A stretch of 64,000 bases of DNA, taken from Anoplolepis gracilipes. Its lineage: Eukaryota; Arthropoda; Insecta; Hymenoptera; Formicidae. The notes beneath the pieces were generated by a model that worked only from the letters and a program-made list of their open reading frames with translations, did not search any database and was not told the DNA's origin. The stretch spans positions 11,976,233-12,040,232 of the forward strand of contig NC_132973.1 of the NCBI RefSeq assembly GCF_047496725.1, written 5' to 3'. The position numbers and the translations under genes are program-made. The stretch's first letter is position 1. Every line of letters begins with the position of its first letter. Positions 1 through 10,266 of this stretch are shown one piece after another.

Positions 1-950
1 ATATGGATCTATCACCAGGCAGGACATATGTAGATATGACATTTGGTGCTGGTGGGCATACCACTAAATTTTTAGAACATTTACCTGATATAAAGATATT
101 TGCATTAGACAGAGATCCTGTAGCATACAAATATGCGCAACAGTTATCGCAGAAATATCCAGGGAAAATAATCCCTTTATTAGGTAAATTCTCCGAATTA
201 CCACAGTTACTTAAACCATATAACATTGAAAAAAATAGCATAGATGGTTTTTTATTCGACTTTGGTTGTTCATCAATGCAAATAGAGGATGCAAATAGAG
301 GTTTCTCTTTAATGAAAAATGGACCATTAGACATGAGAATGAACGAGTGTTTAAAGCAACCTACTGCGGCGGATGTGTTGGATAGAGCGACGGAGGAGGA
401 TTTGGTTCATATCATAAAAATTTATGGACAGGAAAAACGTGCTAAGAAAATTGCGCGTGCTATTATTGAGGCTAGATATATGTTTAGGAAATTAGAAACA
501 ACACAGGAACTGGTTCAGTTGATTCACTCTGTTCTAAATGATGAAATTAGAAAGGACAATCTTAGTAGATATCCACACAGTGCCATAAAAACATTTCAAG
601 CGCTTAGAATTTTTGTTAATAATGAATTAAATGAAATCAATTATGGTATCCTTCTTGCTAATATATACTTGAAATTGTCCGGTCGTTTAATAACTATCTC
701 TTTTAACTCGCTCGAAGATACTATAGTCAAAAGACATCTCTCTGGAAATATAACAGATAATGTTGCTAATAAAGTGGCATTAAAGTATGCGAATTATGGT
801 AAAGTGTTTAACAGAAGTGAATTTGAAACATTGACAGAAATTCCATGGAAAATGTTGCATAAGAATGTTTTAACTGCTACAAAGGAGGAAATTGAAATAA
901 ATCCGCAATCACGATCAGCAAAATTACGTGCCATTATGAAAGTTAAATAA
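1..950 (+). CDS. METTL15: METTL15, 12S rRNA N4-methylcytidine methyltransferase (3' part, 5' end off window)
   Basis: RsmH/MraW-family S-adenosylmethionine methyltransferase. Family knowledge: it methylates a cytidine of mitochondrial small-subunit rRNA and acts in the mitochondrial matrix. Seen: the SAM-binding motif TFGAGGHT near the start of the visible part, then ALDRDP, the long family signature DFGCSSMQIEDANRGFS followed by GPLDMRM, the helical segment YGQEKRAKKIARAII, the motif KTFQALRIFVNNELNE, and GRLITISFNSLEDTIVKRHL. The C-terminus NPQSRSAKLRAIMKVK matches the usual family ending. The ATG at 3 is internal: the family has a further N-terminal stretch (the HIPVM-type motif, and in animals a targeting peptide) before this point, so the gene enters from the left and the reading frame is open to the window edge. 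Within the window it is a single uninterrupted exon ending in TAA at 948-950. It converges on MTHFD1. Identity is very secure; the start is unknown. Confidence 0.96.
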   Translation, partial: MDLSPGRTYVDMTFGAGGHTTKFLEHLPDIKIFALDRDPVAYKYAQQLSQKYPGKIIPLLGKFSELPQLLKPYNIEKNSIDGFLFDFGCSSMQIEDANRGFSLMKNGPLDMRMNECLKQPTAADVLDRATEEDLVHIIKIYGQEKRAKKIARAIIEARYMFRKLETTQELVQLIHSVLNDEIRKDNLSRYPHSAIKTFQALRIFVNNELNEINYGILLANIYLKLSGRLITISFNSLEDTIVKRHLSGNITDNVANKVALKYANYGKVFNRSEFETLTEIPWKMLHKNVLTATKEEIEINPQSRSAKLRAIMKVK

Positions 951-969
951 ATCTGTTTTATGTATTAAA
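946..969 (+). promoter_or_regulatory. METTL15: METTL15 candidate polyadenylation signals
   Basis: A canonical AATAAA at 946-951 overlaps the TAA stop codon, and an ATTAAA variant sits at 964-969. If the first is used, the 3' UTR would be only about 15-30 nt. The second gives a slightly longer one. No transcript evidence is available. Confidence 0.5.
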
Positions 970-1058
970 ATTTGCATAATTCATCATTTCCTATTGTCGT
1001 ACAAATATGTTGAGATTGTATTACTTATAATGTGTTTGTATGTGTATGTGTGCATACA

Positions 1059-1064
<6 letters not shown>

Positions 1065-1120
<56 letters not shown>
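1065..1120. repeat. (TA)n microsatellite between convergent genes
   Basis: About 28 uninterrupted TA units, preceded by a TG/TA-mixed stretch (about 1030-1064). It lies in the intergenic space between the METTL15 and MTHFD1 stop codons, outside the coding sequence of both. Confidence 0.95.
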
Positions 1121-1124
<4 letters not shown>

Positions 1125-1227
1125 CATGATATATTTATTTTAATAGAAAAGAAAAAAAAATATATATATGTATATAATCATATTGTACACATATAAACAA
1201 TAAAAAATAGCATCTTGAGTAAAAAAA

Positions 1228-1233
1228 TTTATT
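1228..1233 (-). promoter_or_regulatory. MTHFD1: MTHFD1 candidate polyadenylation signal
   Basis: AATAAA on the minus strand, about 110 nt past the MTHFD1 stop codon. This is a plausible 3' UTR length. It leaves the (TA)n tract as the boundary between the two convergent transcripts. Confidence 0.55.
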
Positions 1234-1341
1234 GATAGTCATATATTGTGACGTATAAAAAAAAAGAAAACTGCCGAGAATTTGTTAATATACATCACGT
1301 ATTGTGTGTGTAACTGTTTCTTCTACTGAAAAATAATTTCT

Positions 1342-1431
1342 TTAAAATAGGCCTTCTATTTCATCTGTTTCGCTATTCCAATCCATGTCGTAGATACTTG
1401 GTCTAGTTGAAAGTCCAGGCATCATCATAAT
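1342..1431 (-). CDS. MTHFD1: MTHFD1 exon 12 (C-terminus and stop)
   Basis: Acceptor GAATTCTAG|ATTATG. It codes IMMMPGLSTRPSIYDMDWNS and then ETDEIEGLF before TAA at 1344-1342. Human MTHFD1 ends in the same MPGLPTRP...NGLF pattern. Confidence 0.96.
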   Translation of the reverse strand: MMMMPGLSTRPSIYDMDWNSETDEIEGLF

Positions 1432-4400
1432 CTAGAATTCATATTATTATAATATGAGATAACGTAAATATTACTTAATTGATAATTCTTTTTTAATTTA
1501 ACAATTGAAAAAGAATTGTACTTACCTCACCCACCATAGGAACAACAAATCCGGCTCCAACTGAAACGAATATATTTGTAATATTGAGAGTAAAACCGGT
1601 TGGTGCGCCTTTGATAGATGGATCTCCAGTTACAGAATTCGCTGTTTTTGCCATGCATATTGGGAATTTGTTGTATCCTAACTTGTTATAATTTTCAATC
1701 TTTTTTTGCACCTATAATGGAAGGAACAAATAAAATTAATTTTCTTGTGTTGAATTGAGATACTGTATGTATGTGGGTTGCATGCGCTTGTGTACGTGCA
1801 TGCGTGCGTACTTGTGTGTAGTTAAAAATATTTTTAAAATTGTGATTCATAATTCTATAGCGTATTTTATACATATGATGTAAGAATATTTGTTTACCGT
1901 TTCTGTAAAAACAACTTGGCCAGCGCCATACATTTCTTTAGCGATTTTATTAATTTTCTCTTCGATACTGTCCTCGAGATTGTACAACAGCTTGAAATTG
2001 CTAGGTTTTTTAGTAGCGGCTATCACTGCATCCGCAAGTGCTATGGCACCTGGCCCACCATCGGCCCAATGAGTGCATACTACTGCATCAGATGCACCGC
2101 TTTCTAATGCTGCTTGTTTAACAACTTCTAGCTCTCCTGGGGTATCAGTACTGAAAGATTAATATATTTATAATTTGCTCCATAATTTGTAGTTGTGATC
2201 ATATATATTTAATCAAACGTTATAGTTTTTGTATCCGTATTTGTTTACAGAATTTATATGAATGTGACAATGCTAAATCATTAAAAAATACACGCAAAGT
2301 TTTAAGATTATAATTAATTAACAAGAATTTTCTATACGAAACACATATGTGTTTATTTCAAATTTAATTTAAAAAAATAAATTTAATTAAATTTAATTAG
2401 ATAAAATACTCTTGTGTCTGTAGAATATTCAGCGCGCGCGTTCTTGTAATTAGATTTTTTTTAATTAGAGGAGAAAAAACTCACGTGTGAGAGTTGATGG
2501 CGACAACTACGGGCACGCCGTATTTCAAACCATTGCTAATATGTTTTTGTAAATTTGGTAAGCCTTTTCGAACAAGTTCGATATTCTCTTCGAGATACTC
2601 TTTCTTCAAAGGTGCTCCAGTTGTCACTGGCGGACCACCGCCGTGCATCTTCAATGCTCTGATAGTCGCTACGAGTACGACAGCATTCGGTACGTGTCCT
2701 GAGGCGCGACACTTGATGTTAAAGAACTTTTCTAGACCGATATCCGATCCGAATCCAGCTTCTGTTACTACAATGCCTTGTGGTCCGACCAATTTTAGGG
2801 CAATAGCATCCGCGATAATGGATGAACAACCGTGGGCTATGTTGGCGAATGGTCCAGCATGTACCATTACTGGTGTACCTTCCAATGATTGCATAAGTGT
2901 CGGTTCTATAGCATCTTTTAGCAGAATTGCCATTGCTCCTGTCATACCCTGAGGATTAACAGATATTTAGACAAGCGACAAATTATTTTTATCTCGCGAA
3001 ATTATAAAGATATAAACATTGTTGTGTATGCTTATATTTGTGTTGAACTGTGTACTTATATATTCAACTATAATCGTACTCCACGTTTAAACGATCGAAA
3101 TTGTCTATTTGCATATTGTTTAACGAAATATATAAAAAAATTATTTTTTTATTAATAATGAATAAAAAAATTATATAGCAAAATATATATATCTTCAAGA
3201 TTTTTTGTAATAATTCTATAATTATATACTAACAAAATCGTCAGCAGTTAAGGGTTCGCCCTTTTTGTTAAATCCGACTACAATGTTACCAAGTCGTCTC
3301 TTCATGTCGTCAACACTAGTCGATAATGCTAGAATAGCCATTATTTCAGATCCGACGGAAATACAGAATGAAGTTTCTCGTGTCTTGCCTTTTTCGGTTG
3401 AACTTTGACCAATAGTGATTTTTCGCAAGAAACGATCGTTAATATCCACCGCTGTAGTAAAAAAAAGATGTTATTGCGAATAAAATTTTTTCCCGCGGAT
3501 TATATTATCCTTCAATTATTATCTATATGTTTCGCACCTCGCGTCCATGTGATATTGGTCGGATCAATATCTAGTTTTGCAAATCGACTTTGCTCCTCTT
3601 CTGTTAATGTGTTTGGGTCGGTTTTCGTGATGCCGAGTTTTTGCAATCGTCTTAGCTGAATCTTCGAGAACTGTCTGACGCCTTTAATACTCGGTACTAG
3701 CCGATCATATAAAGCTTTATCACTCTGGGTTGACTCATGGAAATATCGCGCATCGATTTGCGCCGCAAGAAGATTATTTGCAGCGGTAACGGCATGAATA
3801 TCTCCAGTCAAGTGTAGATTAAATTCCTCCATAGGAATTACCTATTAGAAAATCAATGTCGATATTAAATTAGTGACAAAAAATTAAGTAACGAAAAATA
3901 ATGATCAAAAAATCATATAAAAGGTTCTGACATAAATAATTAATGTTAAGACGAGTTAATAAGAATCAACACACGGTAATTCAAGGTGTAAATATATATA
4001 TCTTAATATTAAAAATAATTGCTTTTATAACTATTGATATTAAGGAAAGGAGAAATTCCTTTGTCGTACCTGTGAATATCCTCCTCCAGCAGCTCCGCCT
4101 TTAACACCAAATGTGGGTCCTTGACTAGGTTGTCTAAGAGTGACGAAAGAATTTGTGTCTCTATGCGCTGTTAGTGCCTGCACTAATCCAAGAGAAGTCG
4201 TACTTTTTCCTTCGCCAAACGGTGTCGGCGTGATGCCTGCAACGACGACGAATTTTCCATTTGGTTGATTCTTCAATCGTTGTAGTACGCTGAGACCGAT
4301 TTTGCCCTTTTTGCTGCCATAAGGGCTTAACTCGTTCGACAATAGTCCAATTTCCTCGGCTAATATAGAGATCGGCTTTGGCTGTTGACTTCTAGAGATG

Positions 4401-5934
4401 TTAATGTCACTTGGTACAGGTCTCGCAGGATTCAGTTTAAGAATTCGTAGTTTCCATTGAACATTGAAGAGTTTTTGCGCCGCTCTCTGGGCAGATATCA
4501 CGGTGTTCTTCATCAACATCGCTACTGTCATCGGCCCAACACCACCTGGTACTGGTGTGATGTAAGAAGCTACCTTGGCAGCTTCCTCGTATGCTACGTC
4601 GCCCACCAAACGTTGTCCGTTTTTCTTCGTAGGATCTAAAATGTTATCAATTCTTCTATTATTTTGAATGCTTTAATGTTTCTGCTATTGTATATATGCA
4701 GAAGATTATTAATATTATCCCTCAGATTTGTTTATTGTATTAAAATGTAAATATAAACATAATCACGGATCACGAAGGGTACATTTATGATATTTTAAAG
4801 AACAAGAATATTTTTATTCGTACACTCACAATTCTTTAGACTAACCGAGTGGAAAAATGTTCGGAAAAACTGATTACAAGTCAGAAATTGTTCAGTTTTT
4901 TTTATTTTATGATTTACTAGATAGTATCTGTTCAACGACTGGATAATAAAAAAATTCTATTTAGATAAAATTCATGTTTAGATGGCTGACTACTAATTAG
5001 GATAAATAATTTTATTTTTTAATAAATGTTAAAAGAGAGCATTTATTTTGTTGAAAAATAATATATGTTTGTCAAATATTATCTGTTTGTAACAATAAAA
5101 AAAATTATGAAAAAGAAATTAAATACAGACTAGATTAACATTATATGATTATTATTAAATAAAACAATAAAATTTTATTTTGAATGTTTTAATTATTATA
5201 GACAACAGAAAAATTATTTATAATTTTGATCAAAGGATAATAAATTATTAAAAATTATTTTCATATAACTTTGTTTTTCAATAAAATTTATAATTTATTG
5301 CTTATAAATTTGTAAATAGTGGTTATAAAAAAATTATATAAAAAATTATAATGTAATTACTTGGCGATAAGTTATTTTATATGTATTGTCTCACACATTT
5401 TAGTGATAAATATTTTACGTATTCTTGTTATCAGAAACTAACGCGTAATGACGCACGTATTCGTACATGACTGAAGTTGAACTAAAGAATTGAGAAGCTT
5501 GACTCATGTCACATTATACCCTTTTGTCGAATTCGAGATGTATGGATAGCAACAATCTTTTATGTCATGATAAGAGAAAATACCGGAGAGGGTAACAGAA
5601 AAGAAACTTAAAGAAAGAGAGATAATATATGATATACGCTATATTATGTGAATATTAACGCGTTCCATAACTCGTATCTGTAGCATGAATATTACTTGCT
5701 ATTCAAAGAAGCAAATAATATATTTTTTCTGTGACTTATATATAATATAATTTTGCTTATATAATTATAAATAATTTTTCTGTTGTCTATAATAATTAAA
5801 ATATTCAAATTATATATAAAAGAAATTATAAATTGTTATTTATATACATACATTTATATTATATGTACATGGTACTTATAGATTTACAAGGACTTTTTGT
5901 ATGTGTATGTGCATGTATGTGTGTGTGCGTGTGC

Positions 5935-6016
<82 letters not shown>

Positions 6017-7354
6017 ACGCGCAGCTTTGTAAATTATATTCTGTATTTTTTAAATTTTATTATCACTGCGATATATTTATATTTTCTTTTTTTTAAACTT
6101 TACTTTTAATTTTGCATCAAATTATCTTGATATAAGAACAGTAAACATTGAATGCAAGATTTTATAGAAACTAAATGTTCAAGAAATGATTTTATAAAGA
6201 ATTTTTGAATTCTCCGAATTTAATTTTAATAATGCATTTTTTGATGATTTTGGATTCAATTAATTTATTTTTCAATATATCGCATTAAAGATGAGGCTTA
6301 TGTACCTGATATGGGATTGATGCCACAATCGATAACAACGGCGCCTGGTTTAATCCAATTACCTTTAACTAATTGGGGCTGCCCTATACCTACCACTAAA
6401 ATATCAGCTTGGCGTACCTAAAATAAAATTTTTCAAATTTTTGTCTTATTTTTCGTTTCACAAATGTAAGAAATTATTAAATTTGATTACTTACAACATC
6501 AGGAAGATTCTTTGTCTTCGAATGACAGACCGTTACAGTGGCATTATGCCATTTTAATAGTTCGGCAACGGGTGTGCCAACAATTTTGCTCCTTCCTAAA
6601 ACAACGGCTTGAGTACCGGCAATAGGGACGCCGCTCCTAAAAATTATTTTCAAGATTTTTAATTGTATAATGTTGAAAACACACACACATACACATTATT
6701 TTTTATACTATATAATTTTAAAACAATTTATAGATAATACACACTTTTTAATTAATTCAATACATCCATTAGGGGTGCATGGCAAAAATCCGGATAGATC
6801 ACCGATCGCAACTCGACCTTCATTAATAGTGTTTAATCTGCAATTAATAGATTATATCTCTTGTGGAGAGTTAAAAATTCATACATATATGCATTGTAGG
6901 GTTTTGTAATATATCATATTTTAAATGTTTTAAATTTATGTAGAAAAACATATTTGTTCAGATAAAGCGCCTATCTATTCGTATCAAATCTCAGAATGTC
7001 AAAGGGTATATTAATTCTGTCTTGCTTATCACTGTTCTTTGCGTCAAGAAACTTTTTCAGTATATTGTAATTTTGTAATTATGGATATATATATCCATAT
7101 CACATATATTGTGTCAAGAATAATGATAAATTAGTAATTATTAAAAATTGAAATAATTATAAAATAAGTTTCTCAAATTATATTTAGATAGTTATATTTA
7201 GATTAATAATTTAAAAATTGAGATTATTGAGATATTACATTTAATATTATAATACTTGTAAAGTTTTTTATATTGTTTGATATAATATTATAAGGTATAG
7301 AGTATTTTTTATAAATAAGCATGCATTCGAGTAGGAATCTATATAATATTTATA

Positions 7355-7397
<43 letters not shown>

Positions 7398-8815
7398 ATT
7401 TATAATATTTATAAGATATAATTTTATTTTATCTTCAACGTTAGTAAAATATATTGTCAAATAGCAATTTCACAAATATCCCGTATATATTAGATGAACT
7501 TATTTACCCATCAACGTCTTTGGCCGGTGATACAAGGTCGGTGATCAAGTGAGAGTTGATTTTATTGACACTGTCGAGCGGCATTTGTACGATAATCCCA
7601 TGAATATTTGGATCATCATTCAGCTTGTTAACTTTATTAATGAGTTCTATTTCTGTTGTGGTGTTAGGAAGTTGACAATGTTGAACATCGATTCCTATTT
7701 CACGAGCCGCGCTAGTTTTCATCTTTATGTAAACATTCGAATCTTCCCGTGCGCCTACCTGGATAATAGCCAGGCCGGGTACAAAATTATGCAGTTTTTC
7801 TTTTAAAGTATTTACATCTCTGATTAATCCTTCACGAATTTCTCTGTAAAATTTGTTAAACATGTGTTTATTAGATGCATCAAGATTAATTTATAGTAAT
7901 TTTTTAAATAAAAAAATGAAACTTTTAATAAGAAATATTTTTGTAAAAAAAATTTCAATTTTTAAAAAATTTTGAAGAAATTTAGTATTATATTTTTTTC
8001 GATTTTTCTCTTATATGTGTACATTTCGCTGTTTATTATTTATTTTGTAAATTTATCTTAAATTGATTGTAATTTTTCAATATAACTTTGTAATTTTTTA
8101 ATATAATTTTTCAATATATAAAATATATTTATGCGTAACTGAATCTTATAATTTTTCTAGACTAGATTTAAGTTTCGCGGGTATCTTGGATAATAATAGG
8201 TTTATTCGTTTCAGTTACAATCTCTAGAACTTTGAAGGACGAATATATATATTTGGACGTTGGAGAGAAAGAAAGCAAAGAATATGAGTGTAGAAAGTGC
8301 GTAGAAGCAAAAAGCGAGTAGATCTATTAACTACTTTTTAAATGTAAATAATAAATGATAAAATTGCCATTATATAAATTACGTTTTAATATACTTATTA
8401 CTTTATAGTATTTTTTATCTTTTATTATAAAATAAAAGAATATTTTAGTATACTCTCTTTAAAATGCCATAACCTCATAAAGAGATAAAACACGCTACTA
8501 TTATGTATATATATAATTTTTCAAACATTCTGTGTGCATATTCTTTAATTATTTATTATAATCCGCTTTTGACCAAGTTTATTACTATTCTTATTACTAT
8601 TCTTTGTAAACAATATTTAATATTCTTTCAATATTTTGTTTTCTATATTTTCTTCTATGGCATATTTTTTCATGATTTCATTATTTCACGTTATTGATTA
8701 ATCCTCTTTTTAAAATTATTGAATTCGACTTAACGAGTTACTCAAAATAAATGAATGGTACTTACTTTGCTAATTCATTTCCAGACAATACAACTCCTCT
8801 TACATCCGTGGACAT
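1342..8815 (-). CDS. MTHFD1: C-1-tetrahydrofolate synthase, cytoplasmic (trifunctional), complete, 12 coding exons
   Basis: Methylenetetrahydrofolate dehydrogenase, methenyltetrahydrofolate cyclohydrolase and formate-tetrahydrofolate ligase in one protein (Drosophila pug). It interconverts one-carbon folates for purine, thymidylate and methionine synthesis. Exons in transcription order: 8815-8766, 7843-7508, 6837-6745, 6636-6495, 6417-6306, 4635-4070, 3841-3538, 3451-3234, 2948-2485, 2150-1898, 1711-1526, 1431-1342. They total 2814 nt, which is 937 residues plus stop, close to the 935 of the human protein. The dehydrogenase/cyclohydrolase domain covers about residues 1-300. It contains YIKMK with the probable catalytic Lys59, VQMPLDS with Gln103, and PAKDVDG with Asp128, each offset by 3 from human Lys56, Gln100 and Asp125. 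The ligase domain is about 310-937, with the ATP P-loop TPTPFGEGKST at 380-390. The N-terminus (MSTDVRGVVLSGNEL) shows no mitochondrial targeting character, so it is cytosolic. I see no frameshift or missing motif. Confidence 0.96.
1526..1711 (-). CDS. MTHFD1: MTHFD1 exon 11
   Basis: Acceptor CCATTATAG|GTGCAA; donor GGTGAG|GTAAG. It codes VQKKIENYNKLGYNKFPICM, AKT and VSVGAGFVVPMVGE, the conserved C-terminal ligase motifs (LPICMAKT and VGAGF in relatives). Confidence 0.96.
1898..2150 (-). CDS. MTHFD1: MTHFD1 exon 10
   Basis: Acceptor AATCTTTCAG|TACTG; donor AGAAACG|GTAAA. It codes TDTPGELEVVKQAALE, the CTHWADGGPGAIALADAV motif, FKLLYNLEDSIEEKI and MYGAGQVVFTET. Confidence 0.96.
2485..2948 (-). 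CDS. MTHFD1: MTHFD1 exon 9
   Basis: Acceptor AATCCTCAG|GGTATG; donor TCACAC|GTGAG. It codes GMTGAMAILLKDAIEP, FANIAHGCSSIIADAIALKL, TEAGFGSDIG and the RALKMHGGGPPVTTGAPL segment, all strongly conserved in formate-tetrahydrofolate ligases. The plus-strand open frame over the same span is its shadow. Confidence 0.97.
3234..3451 (-). CDS. MTHFD1: MTHFD1 exon 8
   Basis: Acceptor ACTACAG|CGGTGG; donor GATTTT|GTTAGT. It codes AVDINDRFLRKITIGQ, then ILALSTSVDDMKRRLGNIVV to KGEPLTADDF. The alternative donor 3 nt further on would break the frame, so 3234 is the end. Confidence 0.95.
3538..3841 (-). CDS. MTHFD1: MTHFD1 exon 7
   Basis: Acceptor TCTAATAG|GTAATT; donor GCGAG|GTGCG. It codes VIPMEEFNLHLTGDIHAVTA through KTDPNTLTEEEQSRFAKLDI to ITWTR. 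The residues beyond this point in the same frame are intron. Confidence 0.96.
4070..4635 (-). CDS. MTHFD1: MTHFD1 exon 6 (linker and ligase P-loop)
   Basis: Acceptor ACATTTTAG|ATCC; donor TCACAG|GTACG. It carries GDVAYEEA, ITPVPGGVGPMTVAMLM, the inter-domain linker with PVPSDINISRS, and the P-loop TPTPFGEGKST, and ends in QPSQGPTFGVKGGAAGGGYS plus Q. Confidence 0.97.
5179..5809. mobile_element. Putative MITE or foldback element in MTHFD1 intron 5
   Basis: Positions 5179-5225 and 5763-5809 are 47-nt inverted copies of each other that differ at one base, at 5186 (46/47). Each begins TTTGAAT and contains ATTATAGACAACAG. About 537 bp lie between them. The inside is AT-rich with a more complex core (5420-5680) and has no transposase-like frame. 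I could not define a clean target-site duplication. This structure fits a non-autonomous DNA transposon, but the family is unknown. Confidence 0.6.
5945..6015. repeat. (GA)n microsatellite in MTHFD1 intron 5
   Basis: An uninterrupted GA run of about 35 units, preceded by a TG/CG-rich stretch (about 5899-5944). It is intronic, and any open frame through it is an artefact. Confidence 0.95.
6306..6417 (-). CDS. MTHFD1: MTHFD1 exon 5
   Basis: Acceptor ATTTTAG|GTACGC; donor ATATCAG|GTACAT. It codes VRQADILVVGIGQPQLVKG followed by WIKPGAVVIDCGINPIS. It is followed by the longest intron of the gene, 1670 bp. Confidence 0.95.
6495..6636 (-). CDS. MTHFD1: MTHFD1 exon 4 (NADP-binding loop)
   Basis: Acceptor TTTTTAG|GAGCGG; donor GATGTT|GTAAGT. 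It codes SGVPIAGTQAVVLGRSKIVG, the dinucleotide-binding GRS-x-IVG motif, then NATVTVCHSKTKNLPDV. Confidence 0.95.
6745..6837 (-). CDS. MTHFD1: MTHFD1 exon 3
   Basis: Acceptor ATTGCAG|ATTAAAC; donor AAAAA|GTGTGT. It codes LNTINEGRVAIGDLSGFLP and the PCTPNGC folate/NADP-domain motif. It is too short and too phase-shifted to stand out as an open reading frame. Confidence 0.93.
7357..7394. repeat. (AT)n microsatellite in MTHFD1 intron 2
   Basis: An AT run of 19 units inside the 670-bp second intron, with near-copies of a TATTTATAAGATAT sequence on both sides. Confidence 0.9.
7508..7843 (-). CDS. MTHFD1: MTHFD1 exon 2 (dehydrogenase/cyclohydrolase catalytic residues)
   Basis: The acceptor TTTTACAG lies just upstream of 7843; the donor is GATGG|GTAAAT. 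It codes residues 17-129, including the YIKMK, VQMPLDS and PAKDVDG motifs. The ATG visible just upstream (7863-7861) lies in intron 1 before the acceptor and is not the start. Confidence 0.95.
8766..8815 (-). CDS. MTHFD1: MTHFD1 exon 1 (start codon)
   Basis: ATG at 8815-8813, coding MSTDVRGVVLSGNELA plus two bases. The donor is AA|GTAAGT, and the split AAA codon is completed by exon 2. The start aligns with the human start within three residues. Confidence 0.9.
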
Positions 8816-9072
8816 GATTCTATTCAGAAATGTAGAAAAAACTTTCAATTTATATAATTTTAAAGGTGTTTTAATTGAGAAAGAAATTAGATTTGTCAAA
8901 TTTAAAAAAATGTTTGGATTGGTTATATAGCACTAATTTCTCTATGCACTACTTTTATTGCACAAATTGATTTTCCCACGAATATAGGTCTACGTTTATT
9001 GAGTGACTGATGTTGATTGAATGACTGTCTTTAGTATTCCCGACCGGTTTACAAGTGATCCTCGGTATTATA
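8816..9072 (-). promoter_or_regulatory. MTHFD1: Presumed MTHFD1 5' UTR and promoter region
   Basis: This is sequence upstream of the MTHFD1 ATG. It is AT-rich near the start codon and more mixed around 8990-9065. ACTGA/ACTGT sequences near 9006 and 9024 read as TCAGT or ACAGT initiators on the minus strand. No convincing TATA box was seen, so the start site is not placed. Confidence 0.35.
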
Positions 9073-9213
9073 TAGGGTGTGACAAAAATATATATTATTT
9101 CACTATTAATACTTGAGTTTAATATTAAATCCTTGATAAAAAAAATAATTTTTGATCTGTAATCTAATGTATATGTAATTTTATTATTATAAAATATTCA
9201 ATTACACTATTTA

Positions 9214-9351
9214 AAAAAAAAATTATATACATTAATAAAAGTATATAAGATTTTATTCGTTCATATTTTTCAAAATTAATTCAAAAAAAAATTATATACA
9301 TTAATAAAAGTATATAAGATTTTATTCGTTCATATTTTTCAAAATTAATTC
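9214..9351. repeat. 69-bp perfect tandem duplication
   Basis: Two head-to-tail copies, 9214-9282 and 9283-9351, identical apart from the length of the A run at the junction. The unit contains TTATATACATTAATAAAAG. Identity this high implies a recent event. Confidence 0.92.
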
Positions 9352-9491
9352 AAAGAAATATTTCATATTTTTATTTTATTTCATTACTTTAGTTTGTGTT
9401 CACTTTAAGTGAAATTTTTTTAGAAAGAGCTATTTATTTTGAAGTAGATAACATACCATTATATCTTTTCGAGGAACATCTTATGTATATA

Positions 9492-9535
9492 ATGCACATG
9501 ATAACATACATAGTTATGTATGTTATCATGTGCAT
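9492..9535. repeat. 21-bp inverted repeat with 2-nt loop
   Basis: Arms 9492-9512 and 9515-9535 are perfect reverse complements (ATGCACATGATAACATAC + ATA) around a GT spacer. It could form a cruciform or a hairpin RNA. The flanks do not continue the symmetry. Confidence 0.95.
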
Positions 9536-10266
9536 ATGTGAGACATATGATTTTTATATGTATCATGCACCTTACATAAAACGGTAAAATTATCATTATC
9601 AATATGAGACCAGAGTGTTCTCCATAATATTTCCCAGTTTTTATAATATTTTTTTATACTTGAGCTTTAAGTAATTTTTATCTTATTCGTGATATTGTTT
9701 TAAAATCACGATTGCTTTGTATGTTTCATAAAATTGTTTCTAAATATTTTATAAAATTTTTGTTATAATTTTTAAGTGTAAGACTTGTAAATTTAATTAT
9801 GTTTTTTATTGTATTATTTAATATATTGGTGTTCTTTTTCCTCTACTTTTATAAAATATTTTAATGTATAATAACATTTTTAATGTGACTTTAATGCACT
9901 TTAAATTTTTGAGAGAAAAGTCTAATATAAAAATTATTATATTATTTATAGAATTATAATACTTATAATATATAATGTTAATAAAATTGATTTCTTAGTT
10001 AAGAACTCTCGATATTATAAAATAACTTGACCAAATGTGGTTCGATTTAATTATGTATTAATCTTGCCTAGTTTTCATCGTTAGATGCAACTTTGTATTA
10101 AAAAATGATATTGAGAAATAGTATTGAGAAATATGAAATGTGTTATGATATCCAGCTACGATATCCAGCGCGATAAACTCTGACTCGTCTTACAATCAAT
10201 CTTACTAACTGTGTCTGTACAATTTTTACAAAGTTTTACATTTAATATATACCACATATATACGTA

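Noticed and set aside
2494..2952. 152-codon + strand open frame
   Set aside because: Antisense shadow of MTHFD1 exon 9, whose minus-strand protein is unmistakable.
5897..6109. Frame with a long Arg-Glu repeat
   Set aside because: Translation of the (GA)n microsatellite in MTHFD1 intron 5.
7844..7863. ATG upstream of MTHFD1 exon 2 (MFNKFY...)
   Set aside because: It lies before a clear TTTTACAG acceptor. Splicing from exon 1 at 8766 restores the human-like N-terminus in phase.
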